The notes beneath the pieces were generated by a model. That model had not been told where the DNA came from. It ran no database searches and worked only from the letters and a program-made list of their open reading frames with translations. DNA of 64,000 nt, from assembly GCA_963707555.1 (NCBI GenBank), contig CAVPQM010000003.1, forward strand, positions 1 to 64,000, read 5' to 3'. Shown here in pieces: positions 17,168-25,567 of the stretch (position 1 is the first letter of the stretch; every line of letters starts with the position of its first letter). Position numbers and translations under genes: made by a program. This stretch comes from JAFAFN01 sp963707555 (GTDB lineage Bacteria > Actinomycetota > Acidimicrobiia > Acidimicrobiales > Microtrichaceae).

Positions 17168-17608
17168 GTGCAGCTGCCGAACAGGATGATCGAGGCCGGC
17201 GCCTGGATGCTCGAGAACGGGCATCGTGCGGCGCTCAAGGTGACCGGTGGGCGTTGGCCCAGGACGGTGCTGGGCATGGAGCCCGTCGAGTTGCACACCG
17301 TCGGACGTGTCTCGGGGCAGCGCCGTGCGACCATGTTGTCGGCGCCGATCTACGGAGAGGACCGGGTCGTCCTGGTCGCGTCGAAGGGTGGCCACGAGCA
17401 CGACCCCGACTGGTACAAGAACCTGGTGGCGAACCCCGAGGTCGAGATCACCGCCCGTGGCCGCACCGTGGCGATGACCGCTCGCACGGCGTCGGCGCAG
17501 GAGCGGGCGGCGCTGTGGTCGACGATCACCGCCGCGTACGGCGGCTACGACGGCTACCAGCGTCGGACGGACCGCGAGATCCCCGTCGTCATCTGCGAAC
17601 CGCGCTGA
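17168..17608 (+). CDS. DDN-family F420-type nitroreductase
   Basis: This 146-aa protein is of the deazaflavin-dependent nitroreductase (DDN) family, split-barrel proteins that bind F420 (or heme/fatty acids in some members). The family signature is present: VGRVSGQRRATML, then SKGGHEHDPDWYKNLVANPE. The GTG at 17168 follows TAGCGT (17155-17160) by 7 bases with no ribosome site, so it is likely leaderless. It is divergent from a TetR-MFS operon. The substrate is unknown. Confidence 0.88.
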   Translation: MQLPNRMIEAGAWMLENGHRAALKVTGGRWPRTVLGMEPVELHTVGRVSGQRRATMLSAPIYGEDRVVLVASKGGHEHDPDWYKNLVANPEVEITARGRTVAMTARTASAQERAALWSTITAAYGGYDGYQRRTDREIPVVICEPR

Positions 17609-17648
17609 CGGGCTGCGCTCATCGCGCCGCTGGCCCACACGCCGTCGT

Positions 17649-18391
17649 TCAGTCCGCCGCCACGATCTCGACGGTGTCGCTGATCCCGGGCGCCGCCGAG
17701 ATCTCGGACTGGAGCCGGTCGAACAGTGCAGCGAGCCCGAGCTCGAACTCGTCGTCGGCGCGCACCACGTTCAAGTTCGTGGCCATCGAGCGCAGCACGG
17801 GGAACTCGTCGTCGGACAGCCCGGCGAAGTACTGCTCCATCGCGGCGCGCTCGTGCTCGGACCGGGCTGCGCCGCTGGATTCGAAGACCGCCGAGGCGAT
17901 CACGAAGTGAGTGAGGCTGAGGAAGGCGAGCGCCGCGAGGTCCGGCGGCGCGCCGACCTCGGCGAGCAGGGTGAGGGCCTCCTCGCGTCGCCGCAGCGCG
18001 TTCGGGCCGAGCAGCTGACCCTGCAGGAACGCGGGCGTGAGCGCAGGGTGCTCGAGCAGCGCGCGGCGATACGCGCGCGAACGCCGTCTCGGCGCGCTCC
18101 CGTGGGGAGTCGCCGTGCGTCGGCCGGGAGCCGGATCTCGCCGAGCACCCGGTCGACCAGCAGCACCACGACCTCGTCGTGGCTGTCGACGTGACGGTAG
18201 AGCGACGTGTGCGCGCAGCCGAGCTCGGCGGCGAGCCGTCGCATGGTCAGCGCGTCGAGCCCGTCGCGATCGACCAGGTCGAGCGCGGCGTCGAGGATGC
18301 GCTCGAGGGTCAGCCCGTCGGCTCGGGGTCGCCGCGGCGCTCCCGCGGCGTCGCGCCGCCGGGACCACCACTCGGCGGTGCCGGGTCGCAC
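17649..18391 (-). CDS. TetR-family regulator (two frameshifts as given)
   Basis: The N-terminal HTH (LTLERILDAALDLVDRDGLD, LTMRRLAAELGCAHTSLYRH) reads from the ATG at 18391. The C-terminal TetR_C_1-like domain (YRRALLEHPALTPAFLQGQL on to VEIVAAD) reads in another frame. A middle segment ERAETAFAR is in the third frame. Restoring one GC at about 18116 and one at about 18075 gives an uninterrupted protein of 248 aa. It begins 4 bases after the truncated aldolase; a palindrome upstream of both could be its operator. Confidence 0.75.
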
Positions 18392-18395
18392 CGGG

Positions 18396-18950
18396 TCAGT
18401 CGAACAGGTCGGGGTCGGACGCCACGATGTCCTGCCAGATCGGCTGGTACGAGATCCACCCCGCCAGCGGGAACCCGGTGAGGTCCCTGGTGTAGCGGGC
18501 GCCGTCGGGATCGATCAGGTGTGGAGTGCCCGCCGCCTCTGCCAGGAGTTGCGCCTGCGCCGAGCGCTCCATGGCGATGTACCACCACGCGGCCTCGTCC
18601 ACGGTCTGGCCGACGGTGAAGTGGCCGTGGTTCCGGTGGATCGCCGCCTTGTGCGGTCCGAGGCCGGCGGCGAGGGCCTCGCCGGCCTCCTTCTCGAACA
18701 CGACGCGGCCGCCCTCGTCAGCGACCACGACGTGGTCCTCGTAGAAGACACAGGCGTCCTGGGTGATCGGGTCGAGCAGGCGGCCGAGCGATGACCACGA
18801 CTTGCCGTGCACCGAGTGGGCGTGCGCTGCGGCCACGATGTCGGGCCGTGCTTCGTGCACCGCGGCGTGGATCACGAACGCGGCGCGGTTGACCGGCCGG
18901 CTGCCCTCGACGACCTCGCCGTCGGGGCCGACGAGCAGCAGGTCCGACAC
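18396..18950 (-). pseudogene. class II aldolase/adducin-type protein, N-terminally truncated
   Basis: The visible part matches the class II aldolase/adducin fold from strand 3 on. VSDLLLVGPDGEVVEG comes first, then the metal-ligand motif AHAHSVHGKS, the later His in NHGHFTVGQTVDEA and the end PIWQDIVASDPDLFD. The first 50-60 residues of the family, with the N-terminal GHxSxR loop, are absent. Upstream (18951-19020) no frame resembles them. The GTG at 18950 could still start a 184-aa product, but activity is doubtful. It is followed after 4 bases by a TetR gene. Confidence 0.65.
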
Positions 18951-18990
18951 CTTGACCCGGCGGCGGCAGCACTCGGGCCTCCGCACCTTA

Positions 18991-19007
18991 TGCGACCAGT
19001 GGTCGCA
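18991..19007. promoter_or_regulatory. 17-bp perfect palindrome, probable TetR operator
   Basis: TGCGACCA-G-TGGTCGCA is a perfect 8-1-8 inverted repeat upstream of the aldolase-TetR pair and just downstream of the convergently ordered 19021 gene. Its size suits a TetR dimer. Confidence 0.55.
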
Positions 19008-19020
19008 CTGTCGCCGGTGG

Positions 19021-19611
19021 TCAGGGCTGGCGGCCGGTCCAGGCGAGGAAGCGGTCGCGGTTCGACGCGTCGTCCGGGATCGGGACCTCGGCGCCGAAGA
19101 TGCCGGCCATCCGGACCGTGTCGCCGACCACCGAGAGCTGCTCACGGGAACGGGCGATGTCGTCGTCGTCGATGTCCTCGAGCTCGGTCAGTCCTGCGCC
19201 GCGAGCGACGTCCCAGCCGTGCACCGCGAGGTCCATCGAGTAGAAGGTGTCGATCGTCTCGCCGATGGTGGTCGGACCGAAGTAGCCGTCGTAGGTCCGC
19301 GCCGCGACCGACGGGTCGTCGATCGCCGCCTGCATCGCCGATCGCGCGGCACGCCACCTCGTCGCGGCGTCCGCTGCGGTGCCGGCCGCGTCACCGTCGT
19401 GGGCCACGTCGCACGGCAGCTCCTGGCGCTGCAGGAAGTCGAGCTCGGTGTCGGCGACGTGTGCCACGACCTCGGCGACGGTCCAGCCCTCGCACGGACT
19501 GGGGGAGTCCCAGCGGTCCGCGGGGACGGCGGTCACGATCTCGTCGAAGCGGTCGGCGAGTCGTCGGTACCGCTGTGCTGCCTGCTCGGCGGTGGAGATG
19601 TGCTCGGTCAT
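19021..19611 (-). CDS. mycothiol-dependent maleylpyruvate isomerase-like protein (TIGR03086 type)
   Basis: This 196-aa DinB-fold protein has the N-terminal helix pair TAEQAAQRYRRLADRFDEIV, the signature PCEGWTVAEVVAHVADTELD with a metal-ligand His, and AVHGWDVARG. TIGR03086-type proteins are metal-dependent and often mycothiol-linked. The ATG at 19611 overlaps the stop of the AraC gene upstream (ATGA), so the regulator and the enzyme are one operon. The exact reaction is unknown. Confidence 0.85.
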   Translation of the reverse strand: MTEHISTAEQAAQRYRRLADRFDEIVTAVPADRWDSPSPCEGWTVAEVVAHVADTELDFLQRQELPCDVAHDGDAAGTAADAATRWRAARSAMQAAIDDPSVAARTYDGYFGPTTIGETIDTFYSMDLAVHGWDVARGAGLTELEDIDDDDIARSREQLSVVGDTVRMAGIFGAEVPIPDDASNRDRFLAWTGRQP

Positions 19612-20426
19612 GTCTGGAGCATCGCAGCATCGCCCGAGGTCGTCTTGAACGGATCGGCCATGTCCGGGAACGTCGGGAAGTACTCGGCGAGGAACTCCTG
19701 GGTGGTGAGCGAGGTGATCGACCGGCAGTCCCTCGAGAGGTGTGCCTGGTCGGCGTAGCCCGCCTCGGCGGCGTGTGCCGCGAGCGTGCCGGGTTCGTCG
19801 GCGGTCGACACGACCGAGAGGAAGCGCTGCAAGCGGAGCACCCGTGCGAGCGTGGCGGTGCCGTAGCCGAAGTAGCGGCACGACGTCCGGTGCAGGGTGC
19901 GTATCGAGACCCCGAGCGTCGCCGACAGCTCGGTCTGGTTCGCGCTCGGCGAAGCGCTCAGCGCGCCGAGGATCAGCTCGGCCTCGGGCGCCGGGCGGAC
20001 CACCTCTCCGTCGGCGGTCGCCATCGTCCGGACCACGTCGACCAGCGCGTCACGTCGCGACGCCGGGTCCGGCGCGGCGGCGAGGGCGGCCTCGGCGCGC
20101 TCGGCGAGGTCCGGCCCGACGATCTCGTCGAGGGGCACTCGACGATCGGTGATGGTCGACACGTCGAGGCCGAACACCGAGCGGACGAGCCCGGGGCGGA
20201 AGCGGACACCCACGGCCGTCGACCCGGGCGGCAGCTCGAAGGTCCACGAGGAACGCTCCGGCCCGCAGAGCACGAAGCGGCCGCCGTCGATGCGCAGCAG
20301 GTCGCAGCAGGCGTCCGGGGTGAGCCGGTGCACCCCTGTGGGTTCCGCGGTCCACGAGCACGCGAGCACCTGCCCGAACCCGGGCGGGGGATCGACCGGC
20401 GTGTACCACTCGACGGGGCGGGGCAT
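19608..20426 (-). CDS. AraC-family regulator
   Basis: This 272-aa regulator has an N-terminal sensing domain (PPPGFGQVLACSWTAEPTG, typical of the DUF6597-type AraC group) and a C-terminal HTH_18 (LSATLGVSIRTLHRTSCRYF, then HAAEAGYADQAHLSRDCRSI). It is co-transcribed with the mycothiol-type enzyme (ATGA). Part of the second HTH reads SLTTQEFLAEY where the family usually has SPxxFR, a mild deviation. The ligand is unknown. Confidence 0.88.
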   Translation of the reverse strand: MPRPVEWYTPVDPPPGFGQVLACSWTAEPTGVHRLTPDACCDLLRIDGGRFVLCGPERSSWTFELPPGSTAVGVRFRPGLVRSVFGLDVSTITDRRVPLDEIVGPDLAERAEAALAAAPDPASRRDALVDVVRTMATADGEVVRPAPEAELILGALSASPSANQTELSATLGVSIRTLHRTSCRYFGYGTATLARVLRLQRFLSVVSTADEPGTLAAHAAEAGYADQAHLSRDCRSITSLTTQEFLAEYFPTFPDMADPFKTTSGDAAMLQT

Positions 20427-20451
20427 GCTCCCATCAGATCACGCCGGTCGG

Positions 20452-20937
20452 TCAGGCGAGGACCAGGCAGGTGCTGGTCGCCGTCGCAACCAGGTCGCCG
20501 GCAGCATTGTGCAGCGTCCCTTCGACCGAGATCTGGCGGCGACCGGCGTGCACGACCCGACCCTCGGCGACGAGCTCGGTGCCGTCGAGCGGGGTGGCGC
20601 GCAGGTACTTCACCTCGAGGGTGACCGTCGTGTAGAGCGAGCCGCTCGGCAGCACGCTCATGGCGGCACAGCCGAGCGCGGAGTCGAGGAGTGTCGCGAT
20701 CAGCCCTCCGTGCAGTCCGCCCATCGGGTTGGCGAAGCGCGGTTCGGCGGCTGCGGTCATCTGCACCCGGCCTCGCTCGACCAGACCGGCGCGCATGCCG
20801 ACCACCTCGGAGATGGGCACGGGCGGTCCCTCGCGGAGCCGGTCGCGCAGCAGGTCCAGGCCGTCGGGGGCCGTGTCGGCGGGCGAGGCGGCGGGCGAGG
20901 CGGGGGAAGCGGGGGCGAGGGTGCCGGGTTCCGTCAT
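20452..20937 (-). CDS. PaaI-type hotdog thioesterase
   Basis: This 161-aa hotdog protein has the PaaI signature NPMGGLHGGLIATLLDSALG, with the His-Gly-Gly and Asp that form the acyl-CoA thioesterase site, followed by the core strands TTVTLEVKYLRATP and GRRQISVEGTLHNAAG. The N-terminal 25 residues are Ala/Pro/Ser-rich. It probably hydrolyses aryl- or acyl-CoA esters in the cytosol. It lies 25 bases downstream of the AraC gene's start but in the same direction, so it is transcribed towards 19.6 kb as a separate unit or first gene of that operon. Confidence 0.85.
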   Translation of the reverse strand: MTEPGTLAPASPASPAASPADTAPDGLDLLRDRLREGPPVPISEVVGMRAGLVERGRVQMTAAAEPRFANPMGGLHGGLIATLLDSALGCAAMSVLPSGSLYTTVTLEVKYLRATPLDGTELVAEGRVVHAGRRQISVEGTLHNAAGDLVATATSTCLVLA

Positions 20938-21062
20938 GCAACCCAGTCTGATCGACTCAGTCTTCTGATGCAACGGAGCCGTGTGGCGCATCGGGAGCGT
21001 GTCGCCGACCGCCCGTCGCGCACCACGGGCGACGCCGACCGGCGCCGACCGTCCACGCCACG

Positions 21063-21068
21063 TACAAT
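21063..21068 (+). promoter_or_regulatory. -10 element of carD
   Basis: TACAAT (21063-21068) is a near-consensus sigma-A -10 box in very GC-rich surroundings, 37 bases before the carD start. No convincing -35 is seen. CarD itself stabilises open complexes at such promoters in actinobacteria. Confidence 0.55.
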
Positions 21069-21105
21069 CGAGAGGTCCGGGCCGGCCGGACGTCGAGGAG
21101 CCACG

Positions 21106-21612
21106 TTGAAGTATCGCAAGGGCGAGACCGTCATCTACCCGCACCACGGTGCCTGCATCGTGCAGGGCGTCACCCCCATCGAGGTGGCGGGTGAGAAGCA
21201 GGACTTCCTTGTCCTGCAATCGGTCGCGAACGATCTGAAGGTGTCGGTCCCGGTCGCGCGCATCGACGAGCTGGGCATCCGCTCGCCGCTCGCCGCCGAT
21301 GAGCTCGACGACCTGGTCGAGGTGCTGCAGCGTCGCGACGTGCGCGTGCCGGCCAACTGGAGTCGGCGACTCAAGAACCACCAGGAGAAGCTGAAGAGCG
21401 GCGACGTCTACCAGGTCGCCGAGGTGGTCCGGAACCTGGCCATCCGCAGCCGCACCTCCGAGCTGTCGGTCGCCGAGAAGGACATGTTCCGCCACGCCCG
21501 CGAGAACCTCGTGCACGAGCTCGCGCCGTCGATGGGCGCGTCGGTCGAGGACGCTTCGGCGTTCCTGGACAAGGTGCTCGAGGGCGAAGAGGCCGAGGCC
21601 GCGTCGTCCTGA
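21106..21612 (+). CDS. carD: CarD-family RNA polymerase-binding regulator
   Basis: This 168-aa protein has the CarD N-terminal RNAP-interaction domain (YRKGETVIYPHHGACIVQGV, then VPVARIDELGIRSP) and the C-terminal helical DNA-binding domain (RRLKNHQEKLKSGDVYQVAE, then RSRTSELSVAEKDMFRHARE). It binds the polymerase beta subunit and stabilises open complexes. The start is a TTG at 21106, five bases after GAGGAG; no ATG or GTG gives a full domain. It is monocistronic, with a promoter at 21063. Confidence 0.95.
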   Translation: MKYRKGETVIYPHHGACIVQGVTPIEVAGEKQDFLVLQSVANDLKVSVPVARIDELGIRSPLAADELDDLVEVLQRRDVRVPANWSRRLKNHQEKLKSGDVYQVAEVVRNLAIRSRTSELSVAEKDMFRHARENLVHELAPSMGASVEDASAFLDKVLEGEEAEAASS

Positions 21613-21658
21613 TCCGGCCGACTGATTGCTCCCTCTGCCCCCGGGGTAGGAGCGGGGC

Positions 21659-22066
21659 ATGGATGTACACGCAGCAGGCACGGCCCACGACCTGACCGAC
21701 TCCATGGCGGACGGCGGCACGGGCAGCGTGGGTGACCGATCGCAGGTCGAGGTCGAGCAGCGTCTGGCAGAGGACGGATTCGGCGCGCAGTTCGGCGCGC
21801 GGGCCGATGCCGCCGTGCTCTGCTTCACCTGCCACCGGGAGTTCCCGGCGAGTCACCTCTGCGCGGACGACGCACGCCGCGTCGAGGGCGAGTCCGACCC
21901 GTCCGACATGGCCATCGTCGTCCCGGTGAGGTGTCCGCACTGCGGTGCAGCCGGTGCCCTGTCCTTGCAGTTCGGACCGATGGCGGGGGTCGAGGAGTCA
22001 GAGGTGCTCGCCTCCATGTCGCGCACCGCCACGGCGTGCGACGCGCGATCCGCGCGTCCGTCGTGA
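21659..22066 (+). CDS. zinc-ribbon hypothetical protein
   Basis: This 135-aa protein has two Cys pairs spaced like a zinc ribbon: CFTCHREFPASHLC (about 55-68) and CPHCGAAG (about 92-99). The N-terminal 45 residues are acidic and Gly-rich, and the C-terminus is short. No catalytic domain is seen. The ATG at 21659 lies behind GGAGCGGGGC. It may bind zinc and DNA or protein; its function is unknown. Confidence 0.6.
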   Translation: MDVHAAGTAHDLTDSMADGGTGSVGDRSQVEVEQRLAEDGFGAQFGARADAAVLCFTCHREFPASHLCADDARRVEGESDPSDMAIVVPVRCPHCGAAGALSLQFGPMAGVEESEVLASMSRTATACDARSARPS

Positions 22067-22146
22067 CCGACCCGCTGATCAGCGACCCTCGGGTCACCAC
22101 CCGGAGTAGCGACGTCGAGGTCCGCCCGGCTGGTCAGGCGGACGGG

Positions 22147-22641
22147 TCAGCTCGGCTCGGCGGTGGCACCGCCGGCGCCCATCGTGGCGTTCGGCGGTCT
22201 CTGGTCCGTCCCCCGGTGGCGACCTGCGGGGGAGAACCCTCCCGACCGCATGCTCAGGGCGGTCTCCATCTGCAGGCACAGGTCCTCGGCCCGTTCGCAG
22301 ACCTCGGCGCACGCCGCGCAGTGCCGCAGGTGCGAACCCTGGCGGCGGCACTCCTCGGCGCAGACCCGTAGCACCGTTCGGCACGCCGCGAGCTGGGCCA
22401 CCGAGCTGTCGCGATGGCTCAGGCGGATCACCACTCCGACCGTCGCGGACGCGACCTCGCTGGCGTCGAGCGTGGCGCTGATGCAGTCGGTCATGGGAGC
22501 CGCCTCGTGCACGCAGGCGTCAGCGCACTGACGGGCGGCGCGCGCCGCATCGACCAGCACCCCGATCGTGTCGGAGTGCAGGGTGGTGTCGACGGCGGCG
22601 GTGCGGGGGTGGGCATCGATCATGGTCCCTGGGTTCGACAT
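22147..22641 (-). CDS. Cys-rich four-helix bundle protein (DUF326/copper-storage type)
   Basis: This 164-aa protein has ten Cys mostly in CxxxC or CxxC spacing along helices (RQCADACVHEA, LAACRTVLRVCAEECRRQ, HCAACAEVCERAEDLC). This is the pattern of copper-storage proteins (Csp) and the related DUF326 family, which pack Cu(I) inside a four-helix bundle. No twin-Arg or Sec signal is seen, so it is the cytosolic (Csp3-like) kind. The ATG at 22641 follows GGAGATC. The C-terminal tail is Gly/Pro-rich and probably disordered. No copper regulator is next to it. Confidence 0.8.
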   Translation of the reverse strand: MSNPGTMIDAHPRTAAVDTTLHSDTIGVLVDAARAARQCADACVHEAAPMTDCISATLDASEVASATVGVVIRLSHRDSSVAQLAACRTVLRVCAEECRRQGSHLRHCAACAEVCERAEDLCLQMETALSMRSGGFSPAGRHRGTDQRPPNATMGAGGATAEPS

Positions 22642-22707
22642 GGCGATCTCCTCGGCGTTCGTCCCCTGCCATACTCGTGCGCGGGACGGTGAGAGGGTGC
22701 GCGGGCG

Positions 22708-23550
22708 GTGAAGTGGTGCAGCGAGTGCGGGGGAGAGCACCGTGACTCGGCGACGGAGTGCGTCTTCTGCCACGGGCCGCTCGTCGACGAGCGACCCGCG
22801 CCTGTCCGCGACGGGCGGCGTCACGACGTCGCGTCGGTCGACATCGCCGCACTGGATCCGGCCCAGCGGTCGATGCTCCGCCTGCTGCTCACCTCGAGCG
22901 GGGTGCACGCCGAGTTCCGCGGCGACCGGCTGGAGGTCCCGGCGAGCGACCTCGGTGTGGCCGGCGAGGCCGTGGCCGGCGTGCAGGGCGAGGCGGAGCT
23001 CGACGTCGACGAGTCGGTCGAGTGGCACCTCCCGTCGGTCACCGACCCGGATCTCGCCGTGCCGACCCTCGACGGCCGGCCGATCGCCTCGACGGGCACG
23101 CGTGTCGGAGCGTGGATGCTCGACTGGATCATCGTCGGACTCTTCACCGCCGGCCTCGGCTTCGCACTGGAGCGACTGGGCGCGGACGCATCGGAGGACG
23201 GCTGGTGGGTCGTCGGACTGGTGTGGCTCGTCCAGGTGGCGCTCGTCGCACGCCTCGGCTGGACCCCCGGCAAGCTCGTCATCGGCCTCCGGGTCGTCGC
23301 CGCGGACGGACGGCCACCCGGATGGACCCGAGCTGCGGCGCGATCGGCGGCGATGGTCGGTCCGTACTACGGGGCGATGGTGGCCCAGGCATCCCTGGGC
23401 CTGTTCGACGGCCCGGCGACCGTCGTCGCCGGCGCGACCAGCGTGCTGGCCATGATCTGGTTCCCGCTGCTGCTCTGGACGGTCGACAACGACTCGATGC
23501 GCCAGGGCTGGCACGACCACGTCGCCGGCACGTACGTCGTCGAGCGCTGA
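22708..23550 (+). CDS. zinc-ribbon plus RDD membrane protein
   Basis: This 280-aa protein (GTG 22708) begins with a zinc ribbon (CSECGGEH and CVFCHG, residues 4-23). A soluble domain follows, with a section (about 50-85) resembling signal-transducing-type LLLTSSGVHAEF segments, and then an RDD membrane domain (VGAWMLDWIIVGLFTAGLG; GWTPGKLVIGLRVVAADG). It has about four helices. RDD proteins are poorly characterised; some act in ion transport. It is divergent from the Cys-rich protein. Confidence 0.82.
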   Translation: MKWCSECGGEHRDSATECVFCHGPLVDERPAPVRDGRRHDVASVDIAALDPAQRSMLRLLLTSSGVHAEFRGDRLEVPASDLGVAGEAVAGVQGEAELDVDESVEWHLPSVTDPDLAVPTLDGRPIASTGTRVGAWMLDWIIVGLFTAGLGFALERLGADASEDGWWVVGLVWLVQVALVARLGWTPGKLVIGLRVVAADGRPPGWTRAAARSAAMVGPYYGAMVAQASLGLFDGPATVVAGATSVLAMIWFPLLLWTVDNDSMRQGWHDHVAGTYVVER

Positions 23551-23651
23551 GCGCGACTCCGACACGCGGCGGCGGGACGTCGCTCGATGTGACCGGCGGC
23601 GCCCGCCGCCGACCGGGGTGAGCGGGTGGCTGCTGGCTACGGTCGGCGGTC

Positions 23652-24608
23652 GTGGAGCAACTCGACCGACTCGAGGCCGACGGGCCCGCCCCGACGATCG
23701 GGCGCCGCACCCGCTCCGGCCTCGCGTTCGCGATGGTGTCGGCCGCCTCGTTCGGTTTGTCCGGTCCCATCGCCCGAGGGCTCTTCGACGCCGGATGGAC
23801 CGCCGGCGCGTCGGTGCTGGTCCGGGTCGCGATCGCCGCGGCGGTGCTGATCGTGCCGGGACTGGTGGCCGTGAGAGGCCGTTGGGGCGCACTGCTCGAC
23901 GCGGCGCCGACGATCCTGCTCTACGGGGCGCTCGCGGTCGCCGGCGCGCAGCTCTGCTACTTCTACGCCGTCACCTCGCTCGACGTCGGCGTCGCCCTGC
24001 TCATCGAGTACCTGGCCCCGGTCGCCGTCGTCGTCTGGATGTGGTTGCGCAAGGGCCAACGCCCCGGGCGGCTCACCGTGGTGGGCGCGGCGGTGGCCGC
24101 GGGTGGACTGGTGCTGCTGCTTGACGTGCTCGGTGGGGGAGCGCTCAGCATCGAAGGCGTGCTCTGGGCCCTGGGTGCGATGGTGGGCGCCGCGACGTAC
24201 TTCATCGTGTCCGCGGACGACTCGATCGGGCTGCCGCCGATCACGTTGGCGGCCGGCGGACTGACGGTCGGTGCTGCGGTGCTCGGCACGGCAGGCCTGG
24301 TCGGCATCCTGCCGATGTCGGCCACGACCGAGCAGGTCGTCTACGCCCCGTTCACGGTGCCGTGGTGGGTGCCGGTGGCGGCACTCGGCTCGGTGACCGC
24401 GGCGTTCGCCTACGTGACGGGCATCGCAGCGGGTCGCCGGCTGGGGTCGCGGCTGGCGTCGTTCGTCGCGCTCACCGAGGTGATGGCCGCGATCGTGTTC
24501 GCCTGGTTGCTGCTCGACCAGGTGCCCGCTGCGACCCAGCTGCTCGGCGCGGGACTGGTGCTCGCAGGTGTGGTGGTCGTGAAGCTCGGCGAACCGACCG
24601 AGCACTGA
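23652..24608 (+). CDS. EamA/DMT-family transporter
   Basis: This 318-aa protein has ten membrane helices in two EamA repeats (FAMVSAASFGLSGPIARGLF first; GVLWALGAMVGAATYFIVSA second). The motif IEYLAPVAVVVWMWL is typical of the metabolite exporters of the drug/metabolite superfamily. The GTG at 23652 lies 8 bases after TACGGT (23638-23643) without a ribosome site, so a leaderless start is likely. The substrate may be an amino acid or nucleoside; it cannot be told. Confidence 0.88.
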   Translation: MEQLDRLEADGPAPTIGRRTRSGLAFAMVSAASFGLSGPIARGLFDAGWTAGASVLVRVAIAAAVLIVPGLVAVRGRWGALLDAAPTILLYGALAVAGAQLCYFYAVTSLDVGVALLIEYLAPVAVVVWMWLRKGQRPGRLTVVGAAVAAGGLVLLLDVLGGGALSIEGVLWALGAMVGAATYFIVSADDSIGLPPITLAAGGLTVGAAVLGTAGLVGILPMSATTEQVVYAPFTVPWWVPVAALGSVTAAFAYVTGIAAGRRLGSRLASFVALTEVMAAIVFAWLLLDQVPAATQLLGAGLVLAGVVVVKLGEPTEH

Positions 24609-24641
24609 GCACCCCGCACGCGGTTCGCAGCGGCTCGGTCC

Positions 24642-25553
24642 TCAGTCGCTGGGTGGGCGCGTACGAGCGGTGATCGTGGTCAGCAGCTCGCTGTCGGAGC
24701 TCATGTCGAACAGGTCGATGACGATGACGCCGCCGTCGCCCAGGTACCTGGCGGCGGATCGGACCGGTCCAACGCGCGCCTGCTTGAGGTACCGGATGTC
24801 GAGCTCCGAGACGCACTGCGGTCGACCCGTGGTCGACTCGGCCAGCTCCTGGGCGGCGCACTCGGCGACGAACGCCACCATCGCGCCGTGCAGCACTCCT
24901 GCGGGGTTGACGACGTCCGGGGTGACGTCGAGCTCGACGACGCCGCGCACCGGGTCGAGCACCCGGAGCCCCGCCGCCTCGCGGACGGGGACGTCGAGCG
25001 GCTGCACCCGGCCCCAGGACTCGTCCAGCCTGGCCAGGTTCGGCATCGGCTTGATCGGGTCACCCTCGCGGCGAGCGACCTTGGCGAACGACGCGATGCC
25101 CAACGCGAACTGGGTGCCGTCCTCGGCGGTGATCGGCACGGCCACGGTGCCGGACCGCCGGCCGTTGCGCATGATCTCCGGCCCACCCGTGACCACGGTC
25201 GGCGTGACGGTGGTCGCGAGTCGGACCGACATCTCCGAGGTGAAGATCCAGAGGTCGGGGTCGTCGTCGAGCGCCATGCCGGCGACGATGTCGACGAGGT
25301 AGGCGATCGAGGTGGCGCTCACCGCTCCGTGGACCGTGATCGTGGGGACGACCTCGAGCCGGCCGTGCACCACGCCGTCCACCACGGTGCCGACCGTGCC
25401 CAGTCGTCCCGGGATCGACGAGGAGAAGTCGGGCAGCAGATCGGTCAGGGCGGCGTGGTCGGTCACGAATCGGCTCCAGTCGTCGGCGGCACAGTATCCG
25501 GGCGTCTCCGCCGGCCCCGAGCGATGTAGCCGTTGCTTATATAAGTCGGTCAT
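24642..25553 (-). CDS. tandem-hotdog acyl-CoA thioesterase-like protein
   Basis: This 303-aa protein contains two hotdog domains. The first (about 45-160) includes TVHGAVSATSIAYLVDIVAG, and the second (about 190-300) has NPAGVLHGAMVAFVAECAAQ, the PaaI-like active-site helix. The two-domain form is seen in dimer-like thioesterases. It is divergent from the ArsR gene with only 14 bases between starts, and an AT-rich palindrome lies in its codons 4-7; the ArsR protein probably controls both genes. Confidence 0.82.
   Translation of the reverse strand: MTDLYKQRLHRSGPAETPGYCAADDWSRFVTDHAALTDLLPDFSSSIPGRLGTVGTVVDGVVHGRLEVVPTITVHGAVSATSIAYLVDIVAGMALDDDPDLWIFTSEMSVRLATTVTPTVVTGGPEIMRNGRRSGTVAVPITAEDGTQFALGIASFAKVARREGDPIKPMPNLARLDESWGRVQPLDVPVREAAGLRVLDPVRGVVELDVTPDVVNPAGVLHGAMVAFVAECAAQELAESTTGRPQCVSELDIRYLKQARVGPVRSAARYLGDGGVIVIDLFDMSSDSELLTTITARTRPPSD
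25536..25545. promoter_or_regulatory. AT-rich palindrome between hotdog and ArsR genes
   Basis: CTTATATAAG is a perfect 10-bp palindrome and by far the most AT-rich spot nearby. It can serve as a -10 region for the ArsR gene (start 25568) and as part of an ArsR operator. It overlaps codons 4-7 of the hotdog gene if that starts at 25553. Confidence 0.45.
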
Positions 25554-25567
25554 GAAATGATTCGGAC

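Noticed and set aside
22147..23892. A 581-codon minus-strand frame including the copper-storage-like protein
   Set aside because: Only the last 164 codons are protein-like and start at an ATG with a ribosome site; the rest is antisense to the RDD gene.
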